DNA from: JABDLO01 sp035327565
GTDB taxonomy: Bacteria; Bacteroidota; Bacteroidia; Chitinophagales; Saprospiraceae
Length of the DNA stretch: 64,000 nt
Reading direction: 5' to 3'
NCBI GenBank assembly: GCA_035327565.1
Contig: DAOLDB010000008.1
Coordinates: 1 to 64,000, forward strand
Shown here: piece after piece, positions 38,882-47,788 of the stretch
Layout: each line of letters opens with the position of its first letter
Numbering within the stretch: the first letter of the stretch is position 1
Notes under the pieces: model-generated
What the model was told of the DNA's origin: nothing
The model's input: the letters and a program-made list of their open reading frames with translations, nothing else
The model's database searches: none
Translations under genes and position numbers: made by a program

Positions 38882-40876
38882 ATGAAAACGAAACGACTCT
38901 TACAAAAATACAATGCGAACAAAAACTCTCTTGAAAGGGAAATAAGCTCCGGATCCTGGTCACAAATGTCTGCTAAAGACCAAATCAATAAGATTTCAGC
39001 GTTTGATGCTATGGTTTCGAAACTTCACAAAGCAGGTATGCATGTGTCTACATTTGCAGGGCTGGGTTTGCTTGCATTGCCACTGAGCGATAGCCATGGT
39101 CAATGCATCGATTTACCTTCCTATAATTGGCGCAACATCGACTGGACCGACGGGATTACAACCAATGATTTTTCCAAAGCAGCCTTTGTTGATCTGGATG
39201 GGGATGGCGATCTGGATATGGTTGTGAATGGTAGAGTCTTCAGTTACTATTATTATTCTTATGATCCTCCCTATAGTATTCCTTATCAACAAGGGATATT
39301 AAGATATTTCGAAAATACAGGAGATGCCTCCAACCCCATGTTTGTAGAAAGGTTTGGCGCTGACAACCCATTTGATGCCATTCGTATTGGCACATATCTA
39401 TATTATGCCGCAGCCGATAAACTGGCTCCTGCGTTTACTGACATCGACGGCGATGGCAATCAGGATTTAGTGATAGGATCAGGGTATTCTTCCAGCTATG
39501 GATATTTGTATGGATTCATCAATACCGGTATTAGTCCGATGTTTTCTTCTGGTTATGACTTTTTATATTACACATTTGACGAAATGCCCGTACCGGCCTT
39601 TGCAGACGTCGATGACGATGGAGATGAGGATATAGCTGTTGGATTTAAATATGGAAATACCTTATTTGGTGAAAAAATTAGCAACACTTTTCCGTATTTT
39701 GACTCTTATGGCGTATTTCCAAGCAGTATCCCTGGCAATCCGGGCTCCGGAGTGTATGGTTACAAAGCGGCGCCTACTCTTGCAGATTTTGATTGTGATG
39801 GCGATCAGGATCTCGTTTTGGGGTTTTATGATAGATTTTTATCTTTCCCAACTATTGGAAATACACGAAATAAAATGTTTGTTTTAGAAGAAACCGGTTC
39901 TTTGAATTTCAATTTGCTCACAGCACCTTCACAAAGACTCTCTTCTTTCAGGGTACCCGGCGAATATTATTTACGGCCTACTGCTGCCGATCTGGATAAT
40001 GATGGTGATTTTGATATAGTCTATGGATCAGAGAATGGCACTTTGCGATCTTTAGAAGCTTTTCCCATTATCCCCATACCTACCCTGACACATTGGGGTC
40101 TAATAGCTATGGGTATGTTATTGTCCATATTGGGCATATTGGGAATTCGACAGAAAAATGGGTTCTTTAAGTCCCGTACGACATCTGCCATGATTGCATT
40201 GTTGCTTACAATTGGTTTAGGTACTTCCATAATGGCTCAGAATGACGCAGTCCACATGAACATAGGACTTCGGCTTGAAAATGCCAATCAATTTGATTCT
40301 TACATCAAAAGCAATGAATTTCAATCATTGGTGAATAAGTACAATGCAACCATTAAAGTCAATGCCGTTGAAGAGAACAATCCACTACAAAGAGTGGTTG
40401 GACTAGAATTTGATTCCCGTCCCAATGCCAGAAGATTCAGACAAGAATTGATGACTCAGACATCCAGTAACCGGCATGGTGTTAAAAATGCCGCTTTTAT
40501 GAATATGAAACCCCTTTTTCAGGAAGAAATAGCTCCGAAAAAAAATATTATGGTAGGCGTGTACAGGGTGAAAGATGTGGATGAATGGTACTCATCGTTT
40601 GATAAGAAAGCTGTAGAAAGTAAAGGGTTAAAGATTAAATCCATTTCGGCAGAACAATCTCCGGGCATGGCGAATCGCCTTACCAATGGTAACCCCAAAG
40701 TCAAACGATTAAACGTTGCAGGAATGCCTGAAGGAAAGAGAATTGTCATTCTGTATGAGGTAACCGATAAATCTAAAGCCATTACTGCCACTTCAGGAGA
40801 ATCTTTTAAAACAGAAATGACAAAATTGGGTTTAGAACCGGTGCGCAACCGGTCTGGATTTTTTATTCCCCAATAA
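38882..40876 (+). CDS. FG-GAP repeat protein with internal IPTL-CTERM signal and a second C-terminal domain
   Basis: I place the start at 38882 (MKTKRLLQKY, 664 residues). A long polar N-terminus precedes a signal-like segment (VSTFAGLGLLALPLSDSHGQ). Five FG-GAP/VCBS repeats with calcium-loop motifs follow, for example VDLDGDGDLDMV, TDIDGDGNQDLV and ADLDNDGDFDIV. At residue 399 comes IPTLTHWGLIAMG, a hydrophobic stretch and RQK: a full IPTL-CTERM sorting signal, normally the very end of a protein. Here another 240 residues follow, starting with a second signal-like segment (MIALLLTIGLGTSIMAQ from codon 437, 40190) and two alpha/beta domains (for example VGVYRVKDVDEWYSSFD). It reads as two exported proteins joined in one frame. 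Function unknown. Confidence 0.7.
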   Translation: MKTKRLLQKYNANKNSLEREISSGSWSQMSAKDQINKISAFDAMVSKLHKAGMHVSTFAGLGLLALPLSDSHGQCIDLPSYNWRNIDWTDGITTNDFSKAAFVDLDGDGDLDMVVNGRVFSYYYYSYDPPYSIPYQQGILRYFENTGDASNPMFVERFGADNPFDAIRIGTYLYYAAADKLAPAFTDIDGDGNQDLVIGSGYSSSYGYLYGFINTGISPMFSSGYDFLYYTFDEMPVPAFADVDDDGDEDIAVGFKYGNTLFGEKISNTFPYFDSYGVFPSSIPGNPGSGVYGYKAAPTLADFDCDGDQDLVLGFYDRFLSFPTIGNTRNKMFVLEETGSLNFNLLTAPSQRLSSFRVPGEYYLRPTAADLDNDGDFDIVYGSENGTLRSLEAFPIIPIPTLTHWGLIAMGMLLSILGILGIRQKNGFFKSRTTSAMIALLLTIGLGTSIMAQNDAVHMNIGLRLENANQFDSYIKSNEFQSLVNKYNATIKVNAVEENNPLQRVVGLEFDSRPNARRFRQELMTQTSSNRHGVKNAAFMNMKPLFQEEIAPKKNIMVGVYRVKDVDEWYSSFDKKAVESKGLKIKSISAEQSPGMANRLTNGNPKVKRLNVAGMPEGKRIVILYEVTDKSKAITATSGESFKTEMTKLGLEPVRNRSGFFIPQ

Positions 40877-40909
40877 CATTTTTAAAGGTTTATTTTTGTT
40901 GTTCTTTTA

Positions 40910-40952
40910 CAATCCTCTGTTTTCAAATAATAAAACAGAGGATTGCGCTTTT
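40910..40952 (+). terminator. Long-stem terminator after the FG-GAP hybrid gene
   Basis: A perfect 14-bp inverted repeat (40910-40923 and 40932-40945) with an 8-nt loop is followed by CGCTTTTCT. It lies 33 bp after the stop of the hybrid gene and separates it from the TIGR03032 gene. Confidence 0.8.
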
Positions 40953-41009
40953 CTATCATGTATCGAGTATATGCAAGAATAAAAGCCAAAAAAATATATT
41001 TCATATACA

Positions 41010-42140
41010 ATGACGACCAGAGTTTCAGACAAAGAATTAGCTCCTTTCAGTTGTACATTTACTCCCCAGCTACCTGAATTGCTTTATAAATTGCAATGTA
41101 CTTTGGTAATCAGTACATTCCAGGCAGGTAAGATTATCTTTATCTCACCCAAAGACGATAACTTTCTGATACAACTGCCGAGAAATTTCAAAAGACCCAT
41201 GGGGGTTGCCATTAGTGGGGACAAAATGGCTGTAGCCACTATGAATGAAATCGTAGTCCTGAGAAATTCTGAAGAATTAGCCAAAACCTATCCCAATAAG
41301 CCCAATACTTATGATCAGCTTTGGGTGCCGAGAGCAACCTATTTCACCGGAGCTGTGGATATCCACGATCTGCATTTTGGTAATGGGGCAAAGCTTTGGG
41401 CAGTCAACACTTCGTTTTCGTGTTTGTGCTCCATTGATGACGACTACAGCTTCAAACCGGAATGGCAACCCCATTTTATCACCCATCTGGCGGCAGAAGA
41501 TCGATGTCATCTCAATGGGTTGGCTATGAATAATGGTTCACCTACATACATTAGCGCTCTTGGCAGTGGAGATACATTTCAATCATGGCGTGAAGATATT
41601 GTGCGGGGAGGGATCATTATGGATGTGGAAAGCAATGAAATCATTGCGAGCGGATTGGCCATGCCTCATACTCCACGCATTTATAACGGACAACTGTACT
41701 GCCTTCTTTCTGCTGCGCAAAAACTGATCACCATAGATCCCGCTTCCGGCAAAACAGAAGATGTGGCGCATTTGCCTGGCTTTGTGAGGGGCATGACAAA
41801 AATCAGAGACTTTGTATTTGTATCCACATCTAAACTCAGAAAAAACAGCTCCACCTTTAACAAGCTGGATATCCCGGAATCTGCTAACCATTCAATGATC
41901 TATGCCGTCCATCTTCCCACCGGTCAGGTAACCGGAAAAATTCAATATAGAATGTCAGTGGATGAGATTTACGACATCCAGGTGATAGAAAACTGCATCA
42001 GGCCTAATATCATTAATCACTATAAAGACCTCCACCATCGCGCGCTTATCATTCCCGGTACTACTTTTTGGGCTCAAGCCCAGGAAGAAAATGCGGATCA
42101 AAATAACGCTGCAGCAGAAATCGAAAAGGATCAGGAATAA
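41010..42140 (+). CDS. TIGR03032 family protein
   Basis: The 376-residue protein matches TIGR03032 (DUF4915-like): CTFTPQLPELLYKLQCTLVISTFQAGK at the N-terminus (cited here in part), FKRPMGVAIS, DIHDLHFGNGAKLWAVNT, CHLNGLAM and MPHTPRIYNGQLYCLLS. The repeating beta strands suggest a propeller. No signal peptide is seen. The function of the family is unknown; members are found in genomes with unusual secreted or modified-peptide loci. The Ala/Asn/Glu-rich tail (about 355-376) is probably disordered. Confidence 0.8.
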   Translation: MTTRVSDKELAPFSCTFTPQLPELLYKLQCTLVISTFQAGKIIFISPKDDNFLIQLPRNFKRPMGVAISGDKMAVATMNEIVVLRNSEELAKTYPNKPNTYDQLWVPRATYFTGAVDIHDLHFGNGAKLWAVNTSFSCLCSIDDDYSFKPEWQPHFITHLAAEDRCHLNGLAMNNGSPTYISALGSGDTFQSWREDIVRGGIIMDVESNEIIASGLAMPHTPRIYNGQLYCLLSAAQKLITIDPASGKTEDVAHLPGFVRGMTKIRDFVFVSTSKLRKNSSTFNKLDIPESANHSMIYAVHLPTGQVTGKIQYRMSVDEIYDIQVIENCIRPNIINHYKDLHHRALIIPGTTFWAQAQEENADQNNAAAEIEKDQE

Positions 42141-42188
42141 TATATCCTGACGCCTTCCAATGATATGTTTATCCTGGCAATATTTATT

Positions 42189-42722
42189 CTACATCATAGG
42201 TACTCTGACCAGGGTATTGTCCCATGCCATAATCAGGTGAGCCGATCCATCGTCCTGCTTTTCCCAGGTCATAGTAAAATTTTCTACATGGGAAGGGGGG
42301 GTTGAAACGGTTCCTTTGACACGTACTACATCTTTTGAATTATCATAACCATAAGCCCCCCATTGATTCAAAACAGAATTGAGGATAATGGTCCATTCGG
42401 TTTCTCCGGGTATGGTGAAAAGGGTATAAGTACCGGCTTTCACATCACTTCCTCCAAATTTCACATCGCGATAAAAAGTAATCTCCGGAGTTTCATTGGC
42501 ACCGGTCCGCCATACCTGACCAAAAGGGACCAAAGCTCCAAAAATTTCCCTGTCTTTCTTTGCAGGGCGGGAATAATAAATCTTAGCCACGGTTGGGGCA
42601 CCTCTTTCCGGACTGTAGGCAGCTGCATCCATCGGGCTGGCATCCAAACCGGGTAATCTTTGTGCATCCAGGGACCACCCCAGGCCCACCATCATCAAAA
42701 TGAATACATAAATTCTTTTCAT
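42189..42722 (-). CDS. Secreted DUF2911 protein
   Basis: The 177-residue product has a signal peptide (MKRIYVFILMMVGLGWSLDA) and the DUF2911 core: SPERGAPTVAKIYYSRPAKKDREIFG, cited in part, VWRTGANETPEITFYRDV, GTYTLFTIPGETEWTIILN and a terminal MAWDNTLVRVPM. DUF2911 is common in Bacteroidota and has no assigned function. It is convergent with the TIGR03032 gene and divergent from the M36 peptidase. Confidence 0.88.
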   Translation of the reverse strand: MKRIYVFILMMVGLGWSLDAQRLPGLDASPMDAAAYSPERGAPTVAKIYYSRPAKKDREIFGALVPFGQVWRTGANETPEITFYRDVKFGGSDVKAGTYTLFTIPGETEWTIILNSVLNQWGAYGYDNSKDVVRVKGTVSTPPSHVENFTMTWEKQDDGSAHLIMAWDNTLVRVPMM

Positions 42723-42827
42723 TTTTTAAAAAGTTTTAGTGATCAATATCATTAAGAACATATATCTTTTTTGATCGTTCGAAAGATGTGATGTAAAAAT
42801 CAACCTGCCCGTAGATTGAAATACAAA

Positions 42828-42855
42828 CAAAGATACCACAAGGTGTTTATTACAA
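42828..42855 (-). promoter_or_regulatory. Putative DUF2911 gene promoter
   Basis: The minus strand shows TATCTTTG (42828-42835) with TTG (42853-42855) 17 bp upstream, which matches the Bacteroidota TTG-N17-TAnnTTTG layout. It implies a leader of about 100 nt before the ATG at 42722. Confidence 0.5.
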
Positions 42856-42917
42856 GTTGCACAATTTGTAATTGACACACCATAATAATCAAAATTCCCG
42901 TTTTTTTTAAAAGTACG

Positions 42918-42925
42918 TATATTTG
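42918..42925 (+). promoter_or_regulatory. Putative M36 peptidase -7 element
   Basis: TATATTTG matches TAnnTTTG. It lies about 100 bp before the preferred start of the peptidase gene. There is no clear TTG at -33, only a T run, so the element is tentative. Confidence 0.4.
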
Positions 42926-43028
42926 TGAATCTCTTATTGGAGGTCATAGTTAAAAGTAATTTTTGCATCAATAATTGAGATTTCCTTTATTATATATAAA
43001 ATTTACGGCAATATTATTGGTAGAAGAA

Positions 43029-46000
43029 ATGATGGATAATTTTAGACGGATTCTGGCAGGGCTGGTAATAATAAGTTTGCTTGCAAATGCAGAATTTGCA
43101 AATGGTCAGATCAACCCTGACGCGGTAGAGAATGAATATGTTCAATCCAAAATCGGAGAGTACTTAAAAGATCAGGCCTCCCACTGGTCATTGACCGGAG
43201 AAGATGTTTTCCATTTTGAAGTGATATATGCATATACTTCAACACATAACGGAGTCACCCATGCCTATATTCAACAAAGCATTGATGGAACTCCTGTAGA
43301 CCAAACAGTGACTACACTGACCATCACCCCTGAGGGTAGAACGCACGCTCTGCGTGTAGATTTTATTCCCAATGTGAGAGGTTTGGTAGATGAGTCTCCC
43401 ATGCTTTTAACCCCTGTCAATGCCATCATCCGGGCAGCCGATCACCTTAACATCGCAGCCCATCCTGCCCAGATCAAAGCCCTCCAAACTACACGATCCA
43501 GAGAATCGGTATATGAAGTAGCCTTTTCGGATGAAAATATAACAGTCAAACCCATCTACGCCTTTAACCAAAGTGGCAAGCTCCGGCTGGCATGGGATCT
43601 TTCCATCATGGAAACTCAGGGTACGGATTACTGGAATGTTAAAATCGATGGACAAACAGGAGAACTACTGGATAAAAACAATTATACTGTTTACTGCAAT
43701 CAAACTTCAATCAGTCAGGCTTTAGCCCGAAACTGCGATCATGATCAAAGGCATAATACTTCTGTGGGGTACACTTTTACTCCTCCCGGCGAAACGCAGC
43801 AAAACCATCTGTATAAAGTATATCCTTTGCCTCTCGAAAGCCCTTCAGAAGGACCTCATACCACGGTTCACAGACCTCATTTGGCGGTAGCGTCTCCTTT
43901 TGGTTGGCATGATACGAATGGAGTTGAAGGTCCAGAGTATACTATCACCCGCGGCAATAATGCACACGCTTATCAGAACCGGCACCGTAATAACGCTTCC
44001 AATGGGGATGAGCCTGATGGTGGTGAGGATCTCATCTTTGTGTTCGATCACAAATTGAATGAAAATTCGGATAGCAGCGAATATGCTGGCATCACGAATT
44101 TGTTTTACACTAATAATATGATCCATGATCTGAGTTATTTGTTAGGATTTACGGAAGAAGCCGGAAATTTTCAACAAAACAATTATGGCAAAGGAGGACG
44201 CGCTGCCGATTATGTCGTTGCTCAGGGCTTTGATGGCAATGCAAGAAATAACGCTGCATTTACTACCCCCCCCGACGGTACCAGAGGAAGAATGCAAATG
44301 TTTTTATGGGATAAAGTGAGATCATTGCTTACCATTGATCAACCTGCCTCTCTGTCAGAAAGAGTTTATGAATTTGGAACTGCCAATTTTGGACCCAATA
44401 TTCAAAATGTAAATATATCCGGACCTGTTGTTGTTGCAAGAGATAATTCAGTAAACCCAACTGCTGTTTGTTCGAATGTGGTGACCAATCTCAGTGGTAA
44501 AATTGCAATGGTTGACCGGGGCTTATGCGATTTTAGTCAAAAAGTGTTCAATGCTCAGCAACGGGGAGCGGTTATGGTAATGGTATGCAATGTAGCCGGG
44601 GTAGGTGGAGGAACAGGGGATGAGCTAATATCCATGGGAGCCGGTGAAAATGCCAATCTCGTAAATATACCTTCCATTTTCATGAAAAAAAGAGATTGTG
44701 ATCTAATACGAATTGCCCTCAACAATGGAGAGGATGTGATTGCAACCGTCAAGGATCGACCCATTGAAGGCCCCCGGGATATTGATGGAAATTTTGATAA
44801 TGGTGTTATTCTCCATGAATATGCGCATGGCATTTCTATTCGGCTTACCGGTGGGCCAATGAACGCTTCCTGCCTGATCAATTATGACACCAATGGAGAC
44901 GGCAGGAGAGACGCAGGGGAACAGATGGGAGAAGGATGGAGTGATTTTTTCGGGCTGATATTTACTGCGAAGCCGGGAGATAACGGTGCGCAACCCCGAG
45001 GGATTGGTACCTATGTGTCGGGGGCTCCTCCAAGCGCGAGGGGGATTCGCACTTTTCCTTATTCTACCGATATGACTGTCAATCCACTCACTTATGATTT
45101 TATCAAGACGGCATCAGTGCCGCATGGTATAGGGGCAGTTTGGGCAACTATGCTTTGGGATTTATATTGGGCTTTTATAGACCTTTATGGTTTTGATCCC
45201 GACTGGTCGAATACCGGATCAGGCAATTATATGTCCACCCTGCTGGTAATGGATGGAATGAAAATCCAGCCCTGCAATCCGGGTTTTGTTGATGGACGTG
45301 ATGCCATACTGGAAGCCGATCGTATAAATTTTGAAGGGAAACATCAGCGACTCATATGGGAAGTCTTCGCACGCAGAGGATTGGGATTTTATGCTGACCA
45401 GGGAGACCCCAGAAACCATAGAGATGGTAAGGAAGACTTTGAAATCCCTCCTTTAATGATCGAAGAATTGAAAATAAATAAATCCAGCAACAGAAATATC
45501 CGGCCGGGAGATTTGGTAGATGTGCAAATTACAGTCACCAATCATATTCCTTCTACTCAATCCGGTATTGTAGTTCGCGACCAACTACCCGAAGGATTAA
45601 CTTTTATAGCAGGGTCATCGAACAAAAATACTGAAGTTCAAGGTAACCACGTTATTTTTCATATTAATCGATTACTTTATGAAGAAACAGATACCATAAC
45701 ATATCAGGCCATATCTTCAATAGATATAAAATCTACTACCTTTTATTATGATGATGTGGAGTCTTCACAGAGCCAGTGGAAAACAGAAAGCGCAAAGTCA
45801 GAATCACCCTGGCGCATCAGTACAAGAGATGCCCTCAGCGGTACACGCTCCTGGTATGTGGAGGAAAGAAACGCTATCAGCCTGGATGAGCGCCTTACCA
45901 GTCCGCCAATAACTATTCTGGGTATGCAAAGGCCGGTATTTCGATTTTGGCACAAATACGATATTATGTCTGCTGAGAATGGTGGCTTTATAGAAATCAA

Positions 46001-46643
46001 AGAAGCAGGATCAGAACAGTGGAATGAAGTGGCGGAATACATGATCATTCGCAACCACTATCCCGGCCAACTCAGTTTCTTTACTTTTGCCATACCTTTT
46101 CTGGAAGGCTTTTCGGGAAATACTGAAAATCAATGGAAGGATACATATATCGATTTAAGCGATTATAACAGTAAAACTATCCAGATCCGCTTTCGATTCG
46201 GGACAGATGGGGGTACCCGCACAGGCGTAACCAATCCGGGATGGTTTATCGATGAAATGGAAGTAATGGATCTGAAAACTTATGAAAGTCGTGCATGTGT
46301 ATTCAGCCATGAAGCCCCGGAACTCAGATGTTCACCTATTTCTACAATAGTTATTAACAGCAACACAGTGACCCAGGTCGAAAACCTGATTCCCGCCAAT
46401 ACCACTTTCAAAGTCTTTCCCAATCCGGCCAATGATGTGGTGTATATTGAATCTTCCAGAGAGTATTTCGGAGAGAGCAGATTACTTGTTCACTCTGTGG
46501 ACGGACAGTTGGTGATGGACCAGAAATGGACGCCATCAACACAAATAGCTGTTTCCATAGCCGGACTTCACCCGGGAATTTATTTTTTCAGAATATTTGA
46601 AGGGGACTCCATTCAAATTGAAAAAGTAATCATTACTCATTAA
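43029..46643 (+). CDS. Secreted M36 (fungalysin-type) metallopeptidase with T9SS sorting domain
   Basis: I take Met at 43029 (or 43032) as the start because it opens a proper signal peptide ending NAEFANGQ; the protein is then 1204 residues. In order: an FTP propeptide-like N-terminal domain (about 30-230), the M36 catalytic domain with HEYAH (His596-His600) and the downstream Glu in GEGWSDFFG, a PA domain inserted before it (VDRGLCDFSQKVFNAQQRGA), a DUF11-like repeat (DVQITVTNHIPSTQSG), a beta-sandwich domain like that of immune inhibitor A peptidases, and a T9SS type A sorting domain (FKVFPNPANDVVYIES to the end). It is secreted and probably feeds on external protein. Confidence 0.93.
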   Translation: MMDNFRRILAGLVIISLLANAEFANGQINPDAVENEYVQSKIGEYLKDQASHWSLTGEDVFHFEVIYAYTSTHNGVTHAYIQQSIDGTPVDQTVTTLTITPEGRTHALRVDFIPNVRGLVDESPMLLTPVNAIIRAADHLNIAAHPAQIKALQTTRSRESVYEVAFSDENITVKPIYAFNQSGKLRLAWDLSIMETQGTDYWNVKIDGQTGELLDKNNYTVYCNQTSISQALARNCDHDQRHNTSVGYTFTPPGETQQNHLYKVYPLPLESPSEGPHTTVHRPHLAVASPFGWHDTNGVEGPEYTITRGNNAHAYQNRHRNNASNGDEPDGGEDLIFVFDHKLNENSDSSEYAGITNLFYTNNMIHDLSYLLGFTEEAGNFQQNNYGKGGRAADYVVAQGFDGNARNNAAFTTPPDGTRGRMQMFLWDKVRSLLTIDQPASLSERVYEFGTANFGPNIQNVNISGPVVVARDNSVNPTAVCSNVVTNLSGKIAMVDRGLCDFSQKVFNAQQRGAVMVMVCNVAGVGGGTGDELISMGAGENANLVNIPSIFMKKRDCDLIRIALNNGEDVIATVKDRPIEGPRDIDGNFDNGVILHEYAHGISIRLTGGPMNASCLINYDTNGDGRRDAGEQMGEGWSDFFGLIFTAKPGDNGAQPRGIGTYVSGAPPSARGIRTFPYSTDMTVNPLTYDFIKTASVPHGIGAVWATMLWDLYWAFIDLYGFDPDWSNTGSGNYMSTLLVMDGMKIQPCNPGFVDGRDAILEADRINFEGKHQRLIWEVFARRGLGFYADQGDPRNHRDGKEDFEIPPLMIEELKINKSSNRNIRPGDLVDVQITVTNHIPSTQSGIVVRDQLPEGLTFIAGSSNKNTEVQGNHVIFHINRLLYEETDTITYQAISSIDIKSTTFYYDDVESSQSQWKTESAKSESPWRISTRDALSGTRSWYVEERNAISLDERLTSPPITILGMQRPVFRFWHKYDIMSAENGGFIEIKEAGSEQWNEVAEYMIIRNHYPGQLSFFTFAIPFLEGFSGNTENQWKDTYIDLSDYNSKTIQIRFRFGTDGGTRTGVTNPGWFIDEMEVMDLKTYESRACVFSHEAPELRCSPISTIVINSNTVTQVENLIPANTTFKVFPNPANDVVYIESSREYFGESRLLVHSVDGQLVMDQKWTPSTQIAVSIAGLHPGIYFFRIFEGDSIQIEKVIITH

Positions 46644-46663
46644 AAATCTCTGCCTCCAATACT

Positions 46664-47755
46664 ATGAATGACCCATTGATCCAGATCAGGGAAGAATTTC
46701 CAGCCCTGAAAAACAATACTTATCTAAACACAGCATCCAGTGGATTATTGTCTAAAAAAGTTTTGGAATACAGAAGGCAATATGATCAGGAATACTTTGA
46801 AAAGGGGTTTTCCTTTCGGAAAAAATGCCTTGATGAAGCTTATGCCCTGAAACAACTCATTGGATCTACGTTTCATTGTGGTGCTGAACACATAGGTCTG
46901 CTACCCAATTTTTCCTGGGGAATGAACGCATTAGCTGAATCATTATCTGATGGAAGGAAAGTGCTCCTTGTACATGACGATTATCCTTCGCTTACTCTCC
47001 CATTTGAATCAAGAAATTTTCAGTGTTTTTATATGCCCACACATCCTTTAAATGAAGAAACGATCGTCCATGCTATAGAAGAGAATAAACCAGATATTTG
47101 GGCGGTATCCAATACCCAGTGGAAAGATGGCGCCCATATTCCAGCAAAAGTCTTTAAAAATATCAAAAACCGGTTTCCAGGACTTTTTATCATTGCCGAT
47201 GCAACTCAATATCTTGGGACGCAACCCTTTCATTTTGACGAATCCGGTATTGATATACTGCTTACCAGTGGATATAAATGGATGTTGTCGGGATTTGGTA
47301 ATGGGTTTGTAATGACTTCTCAAAATCTGGACAAGCAATGGAAACTGAAAATCAAGGGAAATAATACATTGATGGATCGTTTCTTTACCGGCCGCAATCA
47401 TCCGGGTCAGGATTGGGAGCCTGGACACTTAGATATGTTAAACTTCGGTTCTATGAAAACAGCGCTGCAACAGCTGAACGAAATAGGCCTGGATAGAATT
47501 GAAAAAAAAATCAATAAACTGTCTATAACCCTTAAAACCGGCCTTGTCAGTATGGGCTTTCTTTCAGCCGGTTTATTACATGATCATATGCACCGGAATA
47601 TTCTTCAAATTCCCGGCAGTTGGGAATGGGTAAAAGAATTGAATAAAAATGATATAGAAGTGGCTTACAGGGATGGCATCAGAATTAGTTTTCATTTTTA
47701 TAATACCCCTGACGAAATCCAACGCTTTTTAAAAGCGCTTCAGTGGATGGTATAA
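46664..47755 (+). CDS. Class V aminotransferase family protein
   Basis: The 363-residue PLP enzyme has IADATQYLG (Asp holding the pyridine nitrogen) and TSGYKWMLSGFGNGF with the Schiff-base lysine, in the order of the cysteine-desulfurase/isopenicillin-epimerase class. N-terminal FPALKNNTYLNTASSG is also typical. No desulfurase cysteine loop is visible, so sulfur transfer is unlikely; an amino-acid or amine transfer is more plausible. Starts 20 bp after the M36 gene. Confidence 0.88.
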   Translation: MNDPLIQIREEFPALKNNTYLNTASSGLLSKKVLEYRRQYDQEYFEKGFSFRKKCLDEAYALKQLIGSTFHCGAEHIGLLPNFSWGMNALAESLSDGRKVLLVHDDYPSLTLPFESRNFQCFYMPTHPLNEETIVHAIEENKPDIWAVSNTQWKDGAHIPAKVFKNIKNRFPGLFIIADATQYLGTQPFHFDESGIDILLTSGYKWMLSGFGNGFVMTSQNLDKQWKLKIKGNNTLMDRFFTGRNHPGQDWEPGHLDMLNFGSMKTALQQLNEIGLDRIEKKINKLSITLKTGLVSMGFLSAGLLHDHMHRNILQIPGSWEWVKELNKNDIEVAYRDGIRISFHFYNTPDEIQRFLKALQWMV

Positions 47756-47788
47756 ACGTTGGTGTATTTTTTGCAATGAAAAGTTATA

